Origin: an uncultured Clostridia bacterium
Lineage (GTDB): Bacteria; Bacillota; Clostridia; Christensenellales; UBA1242
Direction of reading: 5' to 3'
DNA length: 64,000 bases
Assembly: GCA_944372585.1 (NCBI GenBank)
Contig: CALVZQ010000004.1
Location: forward strand, 1-64,000
Part shown: one piece after another, positions 1-8,479 of the stretch
Layout of the letters: every line of letters starts with the position of its first letter
Position numbering within the stretch: position 1 is the stretch's first letter
Translations under genes and position numbers: made by a program
Notes under the pieces: generated by a model
The model's input: the letters and a program-made list of their open reading frames with translations, nothing else
The model's database searches: none
What the model was told of the DNA's origin: nothing

Positions 1-87
1 AAATCTCGATACATACCAAAACATTTCTGTTAAATCAGAGTCAATTATAACATTTTTAGTATTTTTATAAATTTGATCAAGTACCAT
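1..87 (-). CDS. Partial ORF leaving the left edge (hypothetical)
   Basis: An ATG at 85-87 on the minus strand opens a frame that stays open to position 1, giving 29 residues that begin MVLDQIYKNTKN. An in-frame stop lies 9 nt upstream of the ATG, so this is the earliest start in the frame. No clear Shine-Dalgarno precedes it. The composition looks protein-like, but the piece is too short to assign, and it may be a chance ORF in AT-rich DNA. Confidence 0.35.
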   Translation of the reverse strand, partial: MVLDQIYKNTKNVIIDSDLTEMFWYVSRF

Positions 88-174
88 AAATTTTTACAAC
101 TTAAAATCTTTTTATTTTTTTGTGAGCGCCATTTCCATCAACAAAAAATGATTAAGTTTTTAGAAAAAATCATA

Positions 175-210
175 TAAAAAGGGTTGAGAATTTATTACAA
201 TGCCCAACCT
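175..210 (-). terminator. Rho-independent terminator after the VOC-ASCH gene
   Basis: Read on the minus strand, a GGTTG/CAACC stem with an 18-nt loop is followed by a run of T. It lies about 20 nt past the stop of the gene ending at 230, so it plausibly ends the three-gene cluster. The stem is short. Confidence 0.5.
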
Positions 211-229
211 ATTCGCTTCTTATTTATTG

Positions 230-1003
230 TCATATCAATTTTACTACTTCAAATTCTTCACAAATTACTTTGCAATTTTTATTAAAACTTAGGCCATGTT
301 CTTCTAGTTCCTTTGAAAAAAACTTTTTATGTATTTCTCGCCACATTTTTAAAGATTTATCGCCTTCACCTTCTTTTTGAGCATGATTTATTGATACTTT
401 ATTAAAAGTTGTTTCATATATGTTAGTTGTTAAAATAATAATTTTTTTAGTTTTATCCCAATTTGTTAAAATGGAAAAGCCTGTTTTGTTTTCTTTATCT
501 GAAAAATATAGGTATGATGTTGCCGTTTTGTCGCCATTTAGGACCAATTCAAATAATTTGTCAGCATTTTTTTTATCATTACAAAAATGCCAATCTTCTA
601 TATCCTGTTGAAATCTTATTAAATATCCGTCAGGGTCTTGAACTAAAAATTCAAGGACGTGATTGTTTATATTATTTTCTTGATAATCACTAACAATAAG
701 GTCAATAAAAATTTTTACATTATGTTTTTTCAATGAATAATAAATTTTAGATATATCAGGCAAAATTATTTGAAAATTTATACCTCGTCCAAGTGGATAT
801 TCAATATCATCTGTAACATTCCAACTTCCTTTAGTCGAAGGTAGAATAAGTTTTTGCAACATTATCTGGCAATCGTCTAAAACCATCATTGCAAAGTTCT
901 TTCTTTCATATTTCACATTAAAACCCAAAATTTCAGTATAAAATTTTTTTGATTTATCAATGTCAAACACTCTTAATTCAGGGATTAAGCAATTGAATTT
1001 CAT
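230..1003 (-). CDS. VOC (glyoxalase-like) - ASCH domain fusion protein
   Basis: The 257-residue product has two parts. Residues about 1-130 look like a vicinal-oxygen-chelate/glyoxalase fold (RVFDIDKSKKFYTEILGF near the start, a DPDGYLIRFQQ strand at the end). Residues about 135-257 look like an ASCH domain (WHFCNDKKNADKLFELV, NGDKTATS, HAQKEGEGDKS, WREIHKKFF). ASCH domains bind nucleic acid or modified nucleosides, and some relatives are amidohydrolases of acylated cytidines; VOC enzymes are diverse metal-dependent enzymes. The start at 1003 is chosen because AGGAGAG lies just upstream; a longer frame to 1039 has no such site. The gene is last in a tight run after two DNA-glycosylase-like genes, suggesting a nucleic-acid-related role, which is inference. 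Confidence 0.75.
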   Translation of the reverse strand: MKFNCLIPELRVFDIDKSKKFYTEILGFNVKYERKNFAMMVLDDCQIMLQKLILPSTKGSWNVTDDIEYPLGRGINFQIILPDISKIYYSLKKHNVKIFIDLIVSDYQENNINNHVLEFLVQDPDGYLIRFQQDIEDWHFCNDKKNADKLFELVLNGDKTATSYLYFSDKENKTGFSILTNWDKTKKIIILTTNIYETTFNKVSINHAQKEGEGDKSLKMWREIHKKFFSKELEEHGLSFNKNCKVICEEFEVVKLI

Positions 1004-1045
1004 AATTTCTATCTTCTCTCCTATTTTCTTATAAAACACTCCACT

Positions 1046-1690
1046 TTAACACTCAATTATATAATTTAAATCCTCAATTGCCTTTGGTGCGTTAAAAAAG
1101 CCATTCCCAACAGGGTAGTAAACTGGATAGCACTTATAGATTTTGTTTTCTATAACTAGATCTTCACTTATTTTTCTATATTCACTCACGCTCACTTTTT
1201 TGTTTAACACTATACTTGCCACTTGATTTCCAAATAATATAACCTTTTTAGGATTAACCATTTTTATTTCTTCCAAAAGCAAATCTCTGTATTCCTTAAA
1301 TACTTTATCTGGCAGTGATCTTGCGTCATCTTGTGTGCATTTTGCTAAATTTGTTATATATACCTTTTGTCTAGCAACTTCACCATAAACTTCTTCACAA
1401 AATTTAGGCGACCAGTCTTTTGGCTTCATATTTTGAATTTGATTGTTTAAGTCTTTATCAAACAATCCAACTTCTGTCAAAAATTTCCAAACTTGTTTTG
1501 TGCCAAGCCACTGACATCTTATGCCTTTCCAATCTTTGCTTGTTGCAATGTTTTTTGCGGTAGGGTTCATAAATACCAAACATAAATCTGGATTGTTATC
1601 TTTGCCACCACCATACACAGAGTTGCAGGTGGCACTGCCAAATTTCTCTTGCAATTTATCAAATTCTTTAATCAAATCTTCCTTCGTCAT
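1046..1690 (-). CDS. Uracil-DNA glycosylase superfamily protein
   Basis: The 214-residue product fits the UDG-like alpha/beta fold. An N-terminal substrate-pocket segment reads VFMNPTAKN (residues about 39-47), the middle carries YITNLAKCTQDDARSLP, then a strand and helix PKKVILFGNQVASIVL, and near the end YYPVGNGFFNAPKAIEDL occupies the place of the usual HPS/HPA loop. Family members remove uracil or other damaged bases, but the atypical motif A means the substrate is unknown. AAGGAGA lies before the ATG. The first 4 nt overlap the end of the upstream gene (ATGA-type coupling), so the two are probably translated together. Confidence 0.7.
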   Translation of the reverse strand: MTKEDLIKEFDKLQEKFGSATCNSVYGGGKDNNPDLCLVFMNPTAKNIATSKDWKGIRCQWLGTKQVWKFLTEVGLFDKDLNNQIQNMKPKDWSPKFCEEVYGEVARQKVYITNLAKCTQDDARSLPDKVFKEYRDLLLEEIKMVNPKKVILFGNQVASIVLNKKVSVSEYRKISEDLVIENKIYKCYPVYYPVGNGFFNAPKAIEDLNYIIEC

Positions 1691-2442
1691 TTAATCTCCT
1701 TAAATCCATTCCGGCTCCAAAGCCAGAGTGGTGTATGCAGGTCTATTGGACAATATTCCGTATCCTTTAAAAGTTCGCACCACTTTTGAATTACTATTTG
1801 CTGAACATTGCTTTTGTTATAATCGTCATCAATTATAATTCCAAGTTTTTGAGTTGCTTGAATAACATGAGTGTCTGGTGCAACAGTCAAGTCTTGCAAA
1901 TTTTGATATTTGACATCTGCGTATTGATGTAAGACATAAAGCCAATAATTACATATTTTATTTCCAGAAAGATACGGAAAATCTCTTTTATGTTCGACTT
2001 GGATATAAGTTCTTATTTTGTTTACATCATGATTGCACCTTACAAATAAGTTCCTTATATCACCATTGAATTGTTCGCATATAGTTTTGCAAAGTTTAAT
2101 CCATATTTCTGTTTGCTTTGTTGGTTGCAGTGCAACTTTATATTTCGTTAATGCAGTTTTAACTTTTTCAAATTCACTATCTACCACCTTTTCAACATCA
2201 AAAACAAATTTTGTCGTTTGATCATTAAAAGTCACAAGTGCACTTTCCCAAAGTTTGTATGAATTTCTTTGATAATTTAAAGCCATAGGCAAAGTGAAAT
2301 ACAAAAAGTTTTCTTTTGATGATTTTGCAAGATGTGGATTGCTATCTTCTGGCATATATTCTCCGCCAAGTTCACCATTTCCCCACATTTTATACAATGT
2401 TCTAACATTTTCAAGTATTTTTGACTTTTGTGCTTTATCCAT
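1687..2442 (-). CDS. Putative HhH-GPD-like DNA repair protein
   Basis: The 251-residue product is not one I recognise outright. Near residues 158-171 it has LSGNKICNYWLYVL and near 186-202 TVAPDTHVIQATQKLG. These match the helix-hairpin-helix and catalytic-Asp segments of HhH-GPD glycosylases (LPGVGxK and VDTHVxRxxxRLG). The rest is helical, ending in a CPIDLHTPLWLW segment. Coupling by overlap to a UDG-like gene supports a base-excision role. An in-frame TTG at 2469 is an alternative start. I chose ATG 2442 because a TATAAT at 2449-2454 would place transcription initiation on that ATG, and no Shine-Dalgarno fits either start. Confidence 0.5.
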   Translation of the reverse strand: MDKAQKSKILENVRTLYKMWGNGELGGEYMPEDSNPHLAKSSKENFLYFTLPMALNYQRNSYKLWESALVTFNDQTTKFVFDVEKVVDSEFEKVKTALTKYKVALQPTKQTEIWIKLCKTICEQFNGDIRNLFVRCNHDVNKIRTYIQVEHKRDFPYLSGNKICNYWLYVLHQYADVKYQNLQDLTVAPDTHVIQATQKLGIIIDDDYNKSNVQQIVIQKWCELLKDTEYCPIDLHTPLWLWSRNGFKEIK

Positions 2443-2454
2443 AAAATGATTATA
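2442..2454 (-). promoter_or_regulatory. -10 box giving a predicted leaderless start
   Basis: TATAAT at 2449-2454 on the minus strand is followed by exactly 6 nt and then ATG 2442. Initiation at +1 would therefore fall on the start codon. No good -35 was found at 16-18 nt. Confidence 0.5.
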
Positions 2455-2643
2455 ACATATTTCACTCAAACTTGTATAAGATTTATAAAAATATTAAATT
2501 TTTTTCTCCAACTGTCTAAAATTTTCGTAAAAAAGTTTAACTTCAATGTTCTCAACATAAATTATTTTTTAATCTACTTTTTCTGAAGAACGACTAAAAT
2601 AACAAACTTGCTTAAAATATCAAAATTTTAATTTAAAATACAC

Positions 2644-2677
2644 TTTACAAAACCACAGAAAGTGTTATAATAACAAT
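2644..2677 (+). promoter_or_regulatory. Promoter of the lipoprotein gene, predicted leaderless
   Basis: TTTACA at 2644-2649, a 16-nt spacer and TATAAT at 2666-2671, followed by 6 nt and the ATG at 2678. There is no Shine-Dalgarno between the -10 box and the start codon. Confidence 0.65.
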
Positions 2678-3535
2678 ATGAAGAAAATATTAAAAAGCAA
2701 AAAACCTCTCAAAAAGAGTACTATACAAACACTTACAGGATTATCTATCCTGTTTTTAGCTTCCGCCCTCTCACTTTCCGCTTGTGCAACCCCTGTAATG
2801 ACCGAAGAAAAAATTCCACCTCTGACAGAAAATGTTGAACAAAACGAAAATATTTCACCTTTTGATGCTTATAAGCATAAAATTCCAGAAGAAACAAAAA
2901 ACAAAATTATTGCAATTTATGAAGAACTTGAGAATTTGACACCCGATGAAGCAATTAAACTTGTTGAAAAATCTTTATTGATCACAGACAAATACACCAA
3001 ACCAGAATCTCGTGCCGAGTTTCTTGAAACTTTAAAAACTGAAAAATTAAACAAAGACTTTGGAAATGATCCAGTCACCTTTGTTTTGGAAGAGAATTTG
3101 GAATTAAAGCAAAAAAGCCCAATTTATATTTCTATGACAGAAGAAAAATTTGATTATGTCGGAATTTCATACAACACCGAAAGCATTTGGGGATATTTAA
3201 ATGGAAATTTATTTGAAGATTCTCAAGACACATTTGTTTATAATGGACTTGTTGTTGATTTTGAAACAATGAAAAATTTTGATGGTCAGGAAATTTTGTC
3301 TCTTGGTTATGTTTATGCCAATATTGGTGATTTTGTTGTGAGTGTTTATTCTTACCAAAATAGTGATGATTTCTGCATTGAATTTAGCAGACTCTTTAAA
3401 ATAAAAGATATTTCATTTGAAGACTATGCAAAAGAATATGGAGTCGATGATCCGTCCTTGATTGGTTGGACAGATTCTATCTTAGAAAATTCAAAATCAA
3501 AATTGTCGAGTGAAGAAAAAGAATTTGAAAAATAA
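2678..3535 (+). CDS. Lipoprotein of unknown function
   Basis: The 285-residue product starts with a basic stretch (MKKILKSKKPLKK), a hydrophobic segment at residues about 18-35 and a lipobox ending LSAC at Cys 36. It is therefore expected to be diacylated, processed by LspA (encoded in this window) and anchored outside the membrane. The mature part begins with an acidic linker, then a helical segment with TPDEAIKLVEKS, then a beta-rich part (YVGISYNTESIWGYLNG, YVYANIGDFVVSVYSYQ). No enzymatic motif is visible. It is the only plus-strand gene between two minus-strand clusters and appears monocistronic. Confidence 0.8.
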   Translation: MKKILKSKKPLKKSTIQTLTGLSILFLASALSLSACATPVMTEEKIPPLTENVEQNENISPFDAYKHKIPEETKNKIIAIYEELENLTPDEAIKLVEKSLLITDKYTKPESRAEFLETLKTEKLNKDFGNDPVTFVLEENLELKQKSPIYISMTEEKFDYVGISYNTESIWGYLNGNLFEDSQDTFVYNGLVVDFETMKNFDGQEILSLGYVYANIGDFVVSVYSYQNSDDFCIEFSRLFKIKDISFEDYAKEYGVDDPSLIGWTDSILENSKSKLSSEEKEFEK

Positions 3536-3596
3536 GACCTTGTTTTGCTCGATCATCTTAAATCCATTTAACATGATAGTTCAAACTAACAAAATG

Positions 3597-5342
3597 TTAG
3601 GAACTGAACTGAGAATTAAATATCTCATAATAGAACCCTTCTCTCTTTAGAAGTTCCTCATGCTTTCCTTGTTCGACAATTTTTCCATCTCTCATCACAA
3701 GAATTATGTCAGCATTGACTATTGTTGACAATCTGTGAGCGACAATAAAACATGTCTTTCCTTCCATCACAATATCAATCGCCTGTTGAATTTTCAACTC
3801 TGTTCTTGTATCAACATTGCTTGTTGCCTCATCAAGAATCAAAAGTGGTGGGTGTTTCAAAATGACTCTAGCAATGCACAACAATTGTTTTTGTCCAGCA
3901 CTTATATTATCCGCACGCTCCGAGATGATAGTGTTGTATCCATCAGGCAGACGCTCTATAAACGAATGTGCATTTGCAAGTTTGCAAGCCTCAACAATTT
4001 CATCCATGGTTGCATCTGGTTTTCCGTAAGCAACATTTTCACGAATGGTTGCGTTGTATAACCAAGTTTCTTGAAGAACCATGCCATAATATTCACGAAA
4101 AGACTTTCTTGTTACTTTTCTTATATCCTTCCCACTAAGTTTGATGCTTCCTTTGTCGACATCATAAAATCGCATTAACAAATTTATCAATGTACTTTTT
4201 CCACAACCAGTGGGTCCGACTATTGCAATTCTTTGGCCTTTCTTAACTTCAAGATTGAAATTTTCTATTAATTTGATTGATGGATCATATGAGAATGATA
4301 CATTTTTTAATCTAACTTCTCCATTGCAAGTTTTTAAAGCAGCATAGTTTTTGTCCGAAATTTCATTATCTTCCTCCAATAGATCAAAAACCCTTTTTGC
4401 GCTTGCAATGGCAATATTTAAATCGGCGAAAACACTTGTCAAATCATTGAAAGGCTTTGTATAATTCTCACTATAACTGAGGAAAGAAAGAATCTTTCCC
4501 GGAGATACCAACAATTTTACTGCCATAATAGCCCCTACAACACAAACAACCCCATTCAAAATTCCGTTAACAAGACGGGACGTAGGGTTTGCAAGTGAAG
4601 CATAATAGACAGATTTTTCGCTTGCCTTATATAAATTGTTGTTTTTGGCGCTGAAATCAAAAATTGATTTTGATTCGCTATTATATGCTTTTATTATTTT
4701 CATATTGGCAATCATTTCTTCTGTATAACCACTGATATCGCCTTGAATTTCAACACGCTTTTTGTATAGTTTTTTGCTTCTTCTAGTTATGGTTATTGCA
4801 AAAATCAAAGAAAAAGGAGAAACCAATATGACAATAAGAGCCAATGTCCAATTGAGTGCAAACATGAAAACAATGACAATAATAATTTGAAAAATTCCAT
4901 TTACTATTGATTTAAAACCATTCAACAATCCATCAGTTACATTTTCAACATCTGCGACCATTGTGTTCATCAAGTCTCCATGAGAGTTGTTGTCGATAAA
5001 TTTCACTGGGACATTGTTTAATTTGTCGTAGATGGCATCTCTGAGAGATTGACCTGTTTTGAATGTCAAAATGTTTGCATAGTAAGTTCCTATCCAGTCA
5101 AAAAGAGAACTTCCAATAGATAATGCCGCAATATATATTAAACATTTGTTAAGTTCTGCAAAATCAACATCATTAATTCCAATCATTGTGTCTAATGCAT
5201 ATCCGGAAAACAGAGGTATAAGCATATTGCAAATGATGGTAAACATGCTGAAAAAAACAGAAAAGAAGAATATGGTTTTATGGGGCTTGATATATGGCAA
5301 AAGTTTTGAAATTAAGTTTTTTATCGATGTTTTATTTTCCAT
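3597..5342 (-). CDS. ABC exporter subunit with consensus nucleotide-binding site
   Basis: The 581-residue half-transporter has six membrane segments in residues about 20-310 and an ATPase domain from about 340. Walker A reads GPTGCGKST, the signature ISAGQKQ, Walker B LLILDEATSNVD with the catalytic Glu present, and the H-loop IVAHRLST. It starts 6 nt after the upstream ABC gene, with AGGTAGG as ribosome-binding site. It very likely forms a heterodimer with the product of that gene, exporting drugs, lipids or peptides; the substrate cannot be read from sequence. Confidence 0.9.
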   Translation of the reverse strand: MENKTSIKNLISKLLPYIKPHKTIFFFSVFFSMFTIICNMLIPLFSGYALDTMIGINDVDFAELNKCLIYIAALSIGSSLFDWIGTYYANILTFKTGQSLRDAIYDKLNNVPVKFIDNNSHGDLMNTMVADVENVTDGLLNGFKSIVNGIFQIIIVIVFMFALNWTLALIVILVSPFSLIFAITITRRSKKLYKKRVEIQGDISGYTEEMIANMKIIKAYNSESKSIFDFSAKNNNLYKASEKSVYYASLANPTSRLVNGILNGVVCVVGAIMAVKLLVSPGKILSFLSYSENYTKPFNDLTSVFADLNIAIASAKRVFDLLEEDNEISDKNYAALKTCNGEVRLKNVSFSYDPSIKLIENFNLEVKKGQRIAIVGPTGCGKSTLINLLMRFYDVDKGSIKLSGKDIRKVTRKSFREYYGMVLQETWLYNATIRENVAYGKPDATMDEIVEACKLANAHSFIERLPDGYNTIISERADNISAGQKQLLCIARVILKHPPLLILDEATSNVDTRTELKIQQAIDIVMEGKTCFIVAHRLSTIVNADIILVMRDGKIVEQGKHEELLKREGFYYEIFNSQFSS

Positions 5343-5348
5343 TTTAAC

Positions 5349-7067
5349 CTACCTAGTTTGTGACTGATATATCTCAAGATAAACTTCACAAGTTTTCAAC
5401 AAATCTTTGTGCTTCCCCATACCAACAACATTGCCATTATCCAAAACTATTATTAAGTCTGCATTCTGTACAGATGTTGCGCGTTGAGAGATTAGAACAA
5501 GAGTGGTATCTAATTTTTTTAGAGACTTCCTCAATTTGCTATCCGTCAAAAAATCAAGTGCAGAATTGCTGTCATCCAAAATCAATAAATCAGGTTTGTT
5601 GACAATTGCTCGAGCAATTGTCAATCTTTGCAATTGCCCTCCACTTACATTCTTCCCTCCAGCCAAGATTTGATGATCAAGTCCGTCTCTCCATTTGGAA
5701 ACGAAGTCATATGCCTGACTGATTTTCAAAGACTCTTTTATTTCTTCATCAGTTGCATTTGCATCGCGAAGTTGCATATTCTCTCTCACAGTTCCCTTGA
5801 AAAGAGAACTTCTTTGTTGCACAACACTCAAATCTCTTCTTAAACATTTCAATGAGATGTCTTTTACATTCACCCCTTTAAACAGAACTTCACCTTGAAC
5901 CACATCATAAAAACGAGCCATCAAATTTGCTATCGTAGTTTTCCCGCTTCCTGTTCCACCTATAATTCCAATTGTCTGATGTGGATATATTGAAAATGAC
6001 AGGTTTTTGATGAATGACGGAGTCTCTTTATCGCATGCATAATTAAACGAAACATTCTTAAATTCCATGATGGCATCATATTTTAAATTTTTTGTTTCAA
6101 GAGCATCAGGCTTGTCCTGAATGTTTGGTATAACAGAAAATACTTGATTTATTCGATACAAACTGGCATTTGTTCTGACGACCATAATGATAAGCTGTGA
6201 CATAATCAAGAGTGAAAGAGTGATCATAGTGACATAATCAATAAGCGCCAAAATTTCGCCTTGTTGCATGTTCCCAATGTTGACTTGCCAGCCGCCAAGC
6301 ATTAATATGGCGATCGTGACTATATTGACAAATAAAAGCATCAAAGGACTTAAAAGTGCTGAAATTTTTGAGATCTTAATGCTTGTTTTTGTGTAGTCAG
6401 CACTTGCCAAATTAAATCTTTTTTCTTCATCTTCTTGTTTGTTGAATGCACGAATAACACGAGTTCCTTTGAGATTTTCTTGCGTAATTTTTCCAACCGT
6501 ATCCAATTTTTCACGCATCACTTTATAGTGAGGAGTTGTTTTTTTTGTGTAAATCCAAAGAATGACACAAATTATTGGAATAAGTATTAAAAACACCAGT
6601 GAAATTTTTGCATTGATTATCAAACTTATGACAAATGCTCCTAAAAGCAAAAAAGGAATTCTGATTAAAAGCCTCATAGAAAGTCCGACTGCGTTTTCCA
6701 CTTGGTTGACATCATTGATGATTCTGTTGACCAGCGAAGCAGTTCCAAACTGATCAAGTTCTTTATGAGAAAATTCTGACACCTTTTTAAATAAATCTTT
6801 TCTTAAACTTGTTGCAACTCCTGTGCTGGTCAAGGAAGCACATTTCTGGCTTATCAGATTAAAAAGAAAACCAACAACATTAACAATCAATATGACAATT
6901 CCCCATGTAATTATATAATCAACATCATCATTCTCAACGCCAACATCAACAATTTTTGCAACAATGATTGGATTGCAAAGTTCAAGAATGGTACCTAGCA
7001 ACTTAAAAAACGGACCAACGAAAATATACCATTTATATTTTTTTAAGTAGTTCTTTAACATTTTCAT
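5349..7067 (-). CDS. ABC exporter subunit with degenerate nucleotide-binding site
   Basis: The 572-residue half-transporter has an N-terminal membrane domain and a C-terminal ATPase. Walker A is GGTGSGKTT and the signature VSGGQLQRL is intact. The Walker B region reads LLILDDSNSALD, with Asp in place of the catalytic Glu, and the switch region reads ISQRATS, with Gln in place of the usual His. This is the pattern of the non-catalytic half of heterodimeric bacterial exporters; its partner with intact residues follows directly. A TATAAT 7 nt before the ATG and no Shine-Dalgarno suggest a leaderless or near-leaderless message. Confidence 0.9.
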   Translation of the reverse strand: MKMLKNYLKKYKWYIFVGPFFKLLGTILELCNPIIVAKIVDVGVENDDVDYIITWGIVILIVNVVGFLFNLISQKCASLTSTGVATSLRKDLFKKVSEFSHKELDQFGTASLVNRIINDVNQVENAVGLSMRLLIRIPFLLLGAFVISLIINAKISLVFLILIPIICVILWIYTKKTTPHYKVMREKLDTVGKITQENLKGTRVIRAFNKQEDEEKRFNLASADYTKTSIKISKISALLSPLMLLFVNIVTIAILMLGGWQVNIGNMQQGEILALIDYVTMITLSLLIMSQLIIMVVRTNASLYRINQVFSVIPNIQDKPDALETKNLKYDAIMEFKNVSFNYACDKETPSFIKNLSFSIYPHQTIGIIGGTGSGKTTIANLMARFYDVVQGEVLFKGVNVKDISLKCLRRDLSVVQQRSSLFKGTVRENMQLRDANATDEEIKESLKISQAYDFVSKWRDGLDHQILAGGKNVSGGQLQRLTIARAIVNKPDLLILDDSNSALDFLTDSKLRKSLKKLDTTLVLISQRATSVQNADLIIVLDNGNVVGMGKHKDLLKTCEVYLEIYQSQTR

Positions 7068-7074
7068 ATTTATT

Positions 7075-7104
7075 ATTATATCTTACTATGATATCTTTTT
7101 GCAA
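7075..7104 (-). promoter_or_regulatory. Promoter of the ABC exporter pair
   Basis: TTGCAA (7099-7104), an 18-nt spacer and TATAAT (7075-7080). The ATG at 7067 begins 7 nt after the -10 box and no Shine-Dalgarno fits. Confidence 0.5.
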
Positions 7105-7227
7105 ATTTTTTAAACAAAGACTAATCGCAAAAAAATAGACAGTAAACCATTGCTGTCTAAAAACTTCTGATAATTTGAAATACTCAACTGGATTTTGTTG
7201 AGTAGATCTTGGTTTAACTTTTCTCAT

Positions 7228-7805
7228 TCAAAATTTTTAGAAGGGTTTGCAACTCCATCATCATTGTTTGAGTCTGTAATGAAATCCGCCTGTTCCTTGA
7301 CATATTCATTTGCGTTGCACATTGCAATCTCGCAAAATGTCTTTTTCTAATCAATCAGCCCATCTTCTTTCAACTTTTTTATGCTTTCTTTATGTAAACG
7401 AATGTCATCATTCAAATTGATAAATTTGTTTCTCCACCTTGAAACTTTTTTGTCAACAATACTGGAAGAAAAAATCATTGCTTTTCCTTCTTTGATGCTT
7501 TTCTGCCAGTCATCTTTGTTTGTGTATTCTTCTGCTCGTTGCATCGTTCTTCTATAAATGTTTTGTGCTTTGCTGTTCCAAAACTTTATATGTCACAAGC
7601 CTGAATTCTTTTTTGTTGTAAGTGCGTGCAATTTCAATTATCTTGAACAAAGCATGAGTTTCTTTTGGAAGCAAAGGGCTCGGAATAATAAATTTTACTT
7701 TCTCCGCTGGTTTTTCTCACATATTTTCATTCGTTCTTTCAATTAAATATTTAACACCATCAATGCTTACACAGTCCAAAACAACGTATTTGTTGTTTAA
7801 ATAAA
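7228..7805 (-). pseudogene. Decayed gene with frameshifts and internal stops
   Basis: Protein-like segments follow one another on the minus strand in different frames. The first (about 7805-7730) holds KYVVLDCVSIDGVKYLIER and stops. The second holds VKFIIPSPLLPKETHALFKI and RTYNKKEFRLVTYKVLEQ. The third continues as SKAQNIYRRTMQRAEEYTNK to KLKEDGLID and meets a TAG. After that TAG the same frame runs on as KKTFCEIAMCNANEYVKEQ to a TGA at 7228-7230. No start codon or ribosome site is present at the 5' end. The simplest reading is one ancestral gene broken by two frameshifts and a nonsense change; its family was not recognised. A 64-residue frame at 7033-7227 overlaps the ABC promoter and is probably not real. 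Confidence 0.55.
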
Positions 7806-7833
7806 AAAGGGTCTATGTTTCAAGACCCTTTTT
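7804..7833 (-). terminator. Terminator of hsp20
   Basis: An 11-bp stem (AAAAAGGGTCT pairs with AGACCCTTTTT) with an 8-nt loop starts 1 nt past the hsp20 stop. T runs follow on both strands. Confidence 0.85.
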
Positions 7834-7834
7834 C

Positions 7835-8299
7835 TTATTTAATTTCAATGCGATTTGATTTTGGTTGTTCTTTTTTCTCTTTTGGAAGTTTGATAGTCAA
7901 AATTCCATTTTCAAGCTTTGCTTCAATGTCTGACTCTTTGATGTCTCCAACATAAAAACTTCTGCTGAATTGTCCAAAACTTCTTTCTCTTCTGATGAAG
8001 TTGCCTTTCTTTTCATCATCTTCCTCAACTTTATGTTCTCTTTTTGCTGTGATAGAAAGATATCCATTGTCAAGTTCAAGTGACACATCTTTTTTGTCAA
8101 AACCTGGCAAGTCAACTTCCAAAACATAGTTGTCGCCTGATTCTTTGATGTCTGTCTTCATAATTGAATTGAATTGTTTCATTTCCTTTCTTGAAAACAT
8201 TGGCATGAGATCATCAAACCAATCATCGAAGAAACCAAGTGGCTCCCTGTCATGTTCTCCTCTTGAGATTAAACCGAAATTATTATTGTTATGTTTCAT
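7835..8299 (-). CDS. Hsp20/alpha-crystallin small heat-shock protein
   Basis: The 154-residue product has an N-terminal arm with GFFDDWFDDLMPMF, an alpha-crystallin domain from about residue 48 (VLEVDLPGFDKKDVSLEL) to about 140, the conserved LENGILTIKLPK near the end, and a short basic tail with an IEIK anchor. It is an ATP-independent holdase that binds unfolding proteins in the cytoplasm. GGGAGG precedes the start. Upstream are a TTGACA/TATAAT promoter, a degenerate CIRCE overlapping the -35 box, and an 8-bp hairpin just before the Shine-Dalgarno, so control by HrcA and possibly by RNA folding is likely. Confidence 0.95.
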   Translation of the reverse strand: MKHNNNNFGLISRGEHDREPLGFFDDWFDDLMPMFSRKEMKQFNSIMKTDIKESGDNYVLEVDLPGFDKKDVSLELDNGYLSITAKREHKVEEDDEKKGNFIRRERSFGQFSRSFYVGDIKESDIEAKLENGILTIKLPKEKKEQPKSNRIEIK

Positions 8300-8313
8300 A
8301 TAAATTACCTCCC

Positions 8314-8335
8314 TGTATTAGTTTTTCCTAATACA
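8314..8335 (-). promoter_or_regulatory. 5' UTR hairpin beside the hsp20 ribosome site
   Basis: A perfect 8-bp stem (TGTATTAG/CTAATACA) with loop GAAAAA ends immediately before the GGGAGG Shine-Dalgarno. It could stabilise the message or act as a temperature-sensing element, although the ribosome site is not inside the stem. Confidence 0.45.
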
Positions 8336-8341
8336 TTGACA

Positions 8342-8385
8342 ATTATACAACTCATTTGCTAGCAATGTCAACTAAAGAGTGCCAA
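8342..8385 (-). promoter_or_regulatory. hsp20 promoter with degenerate CIRCE operator
   Basis: TTGACA (8366-8371), 18-nt spacer, TATAAT (8342-8347). Overlapping the -35 is TTGGCACTC-N9-CATTGCTAG (8359-8385). The left half matches the CIRCE half-site at 8 of 9 positions and the right half at 6 of 9. HrcA, encoded at 54630-55628, is the expected repressor. Confidence 0.6.
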
Positions 8386-8479
8386 TTTTTAAAAATTTTT
8401 TTATTTTTTCTTTCCATCAACGAGTGCTTTGAACATAAATTTCAAGAGTAATATATACTGATATTGGGAGGTTTTTAAT

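Noticed and set aside
7033..7227. 64-codon minus-strand frame
   Set aside because: It spans the ABC exporter promoter and start. The first 25 residues look protein-like but the rest follows AT-rich regulatory DNA; probably a fragment or chance.
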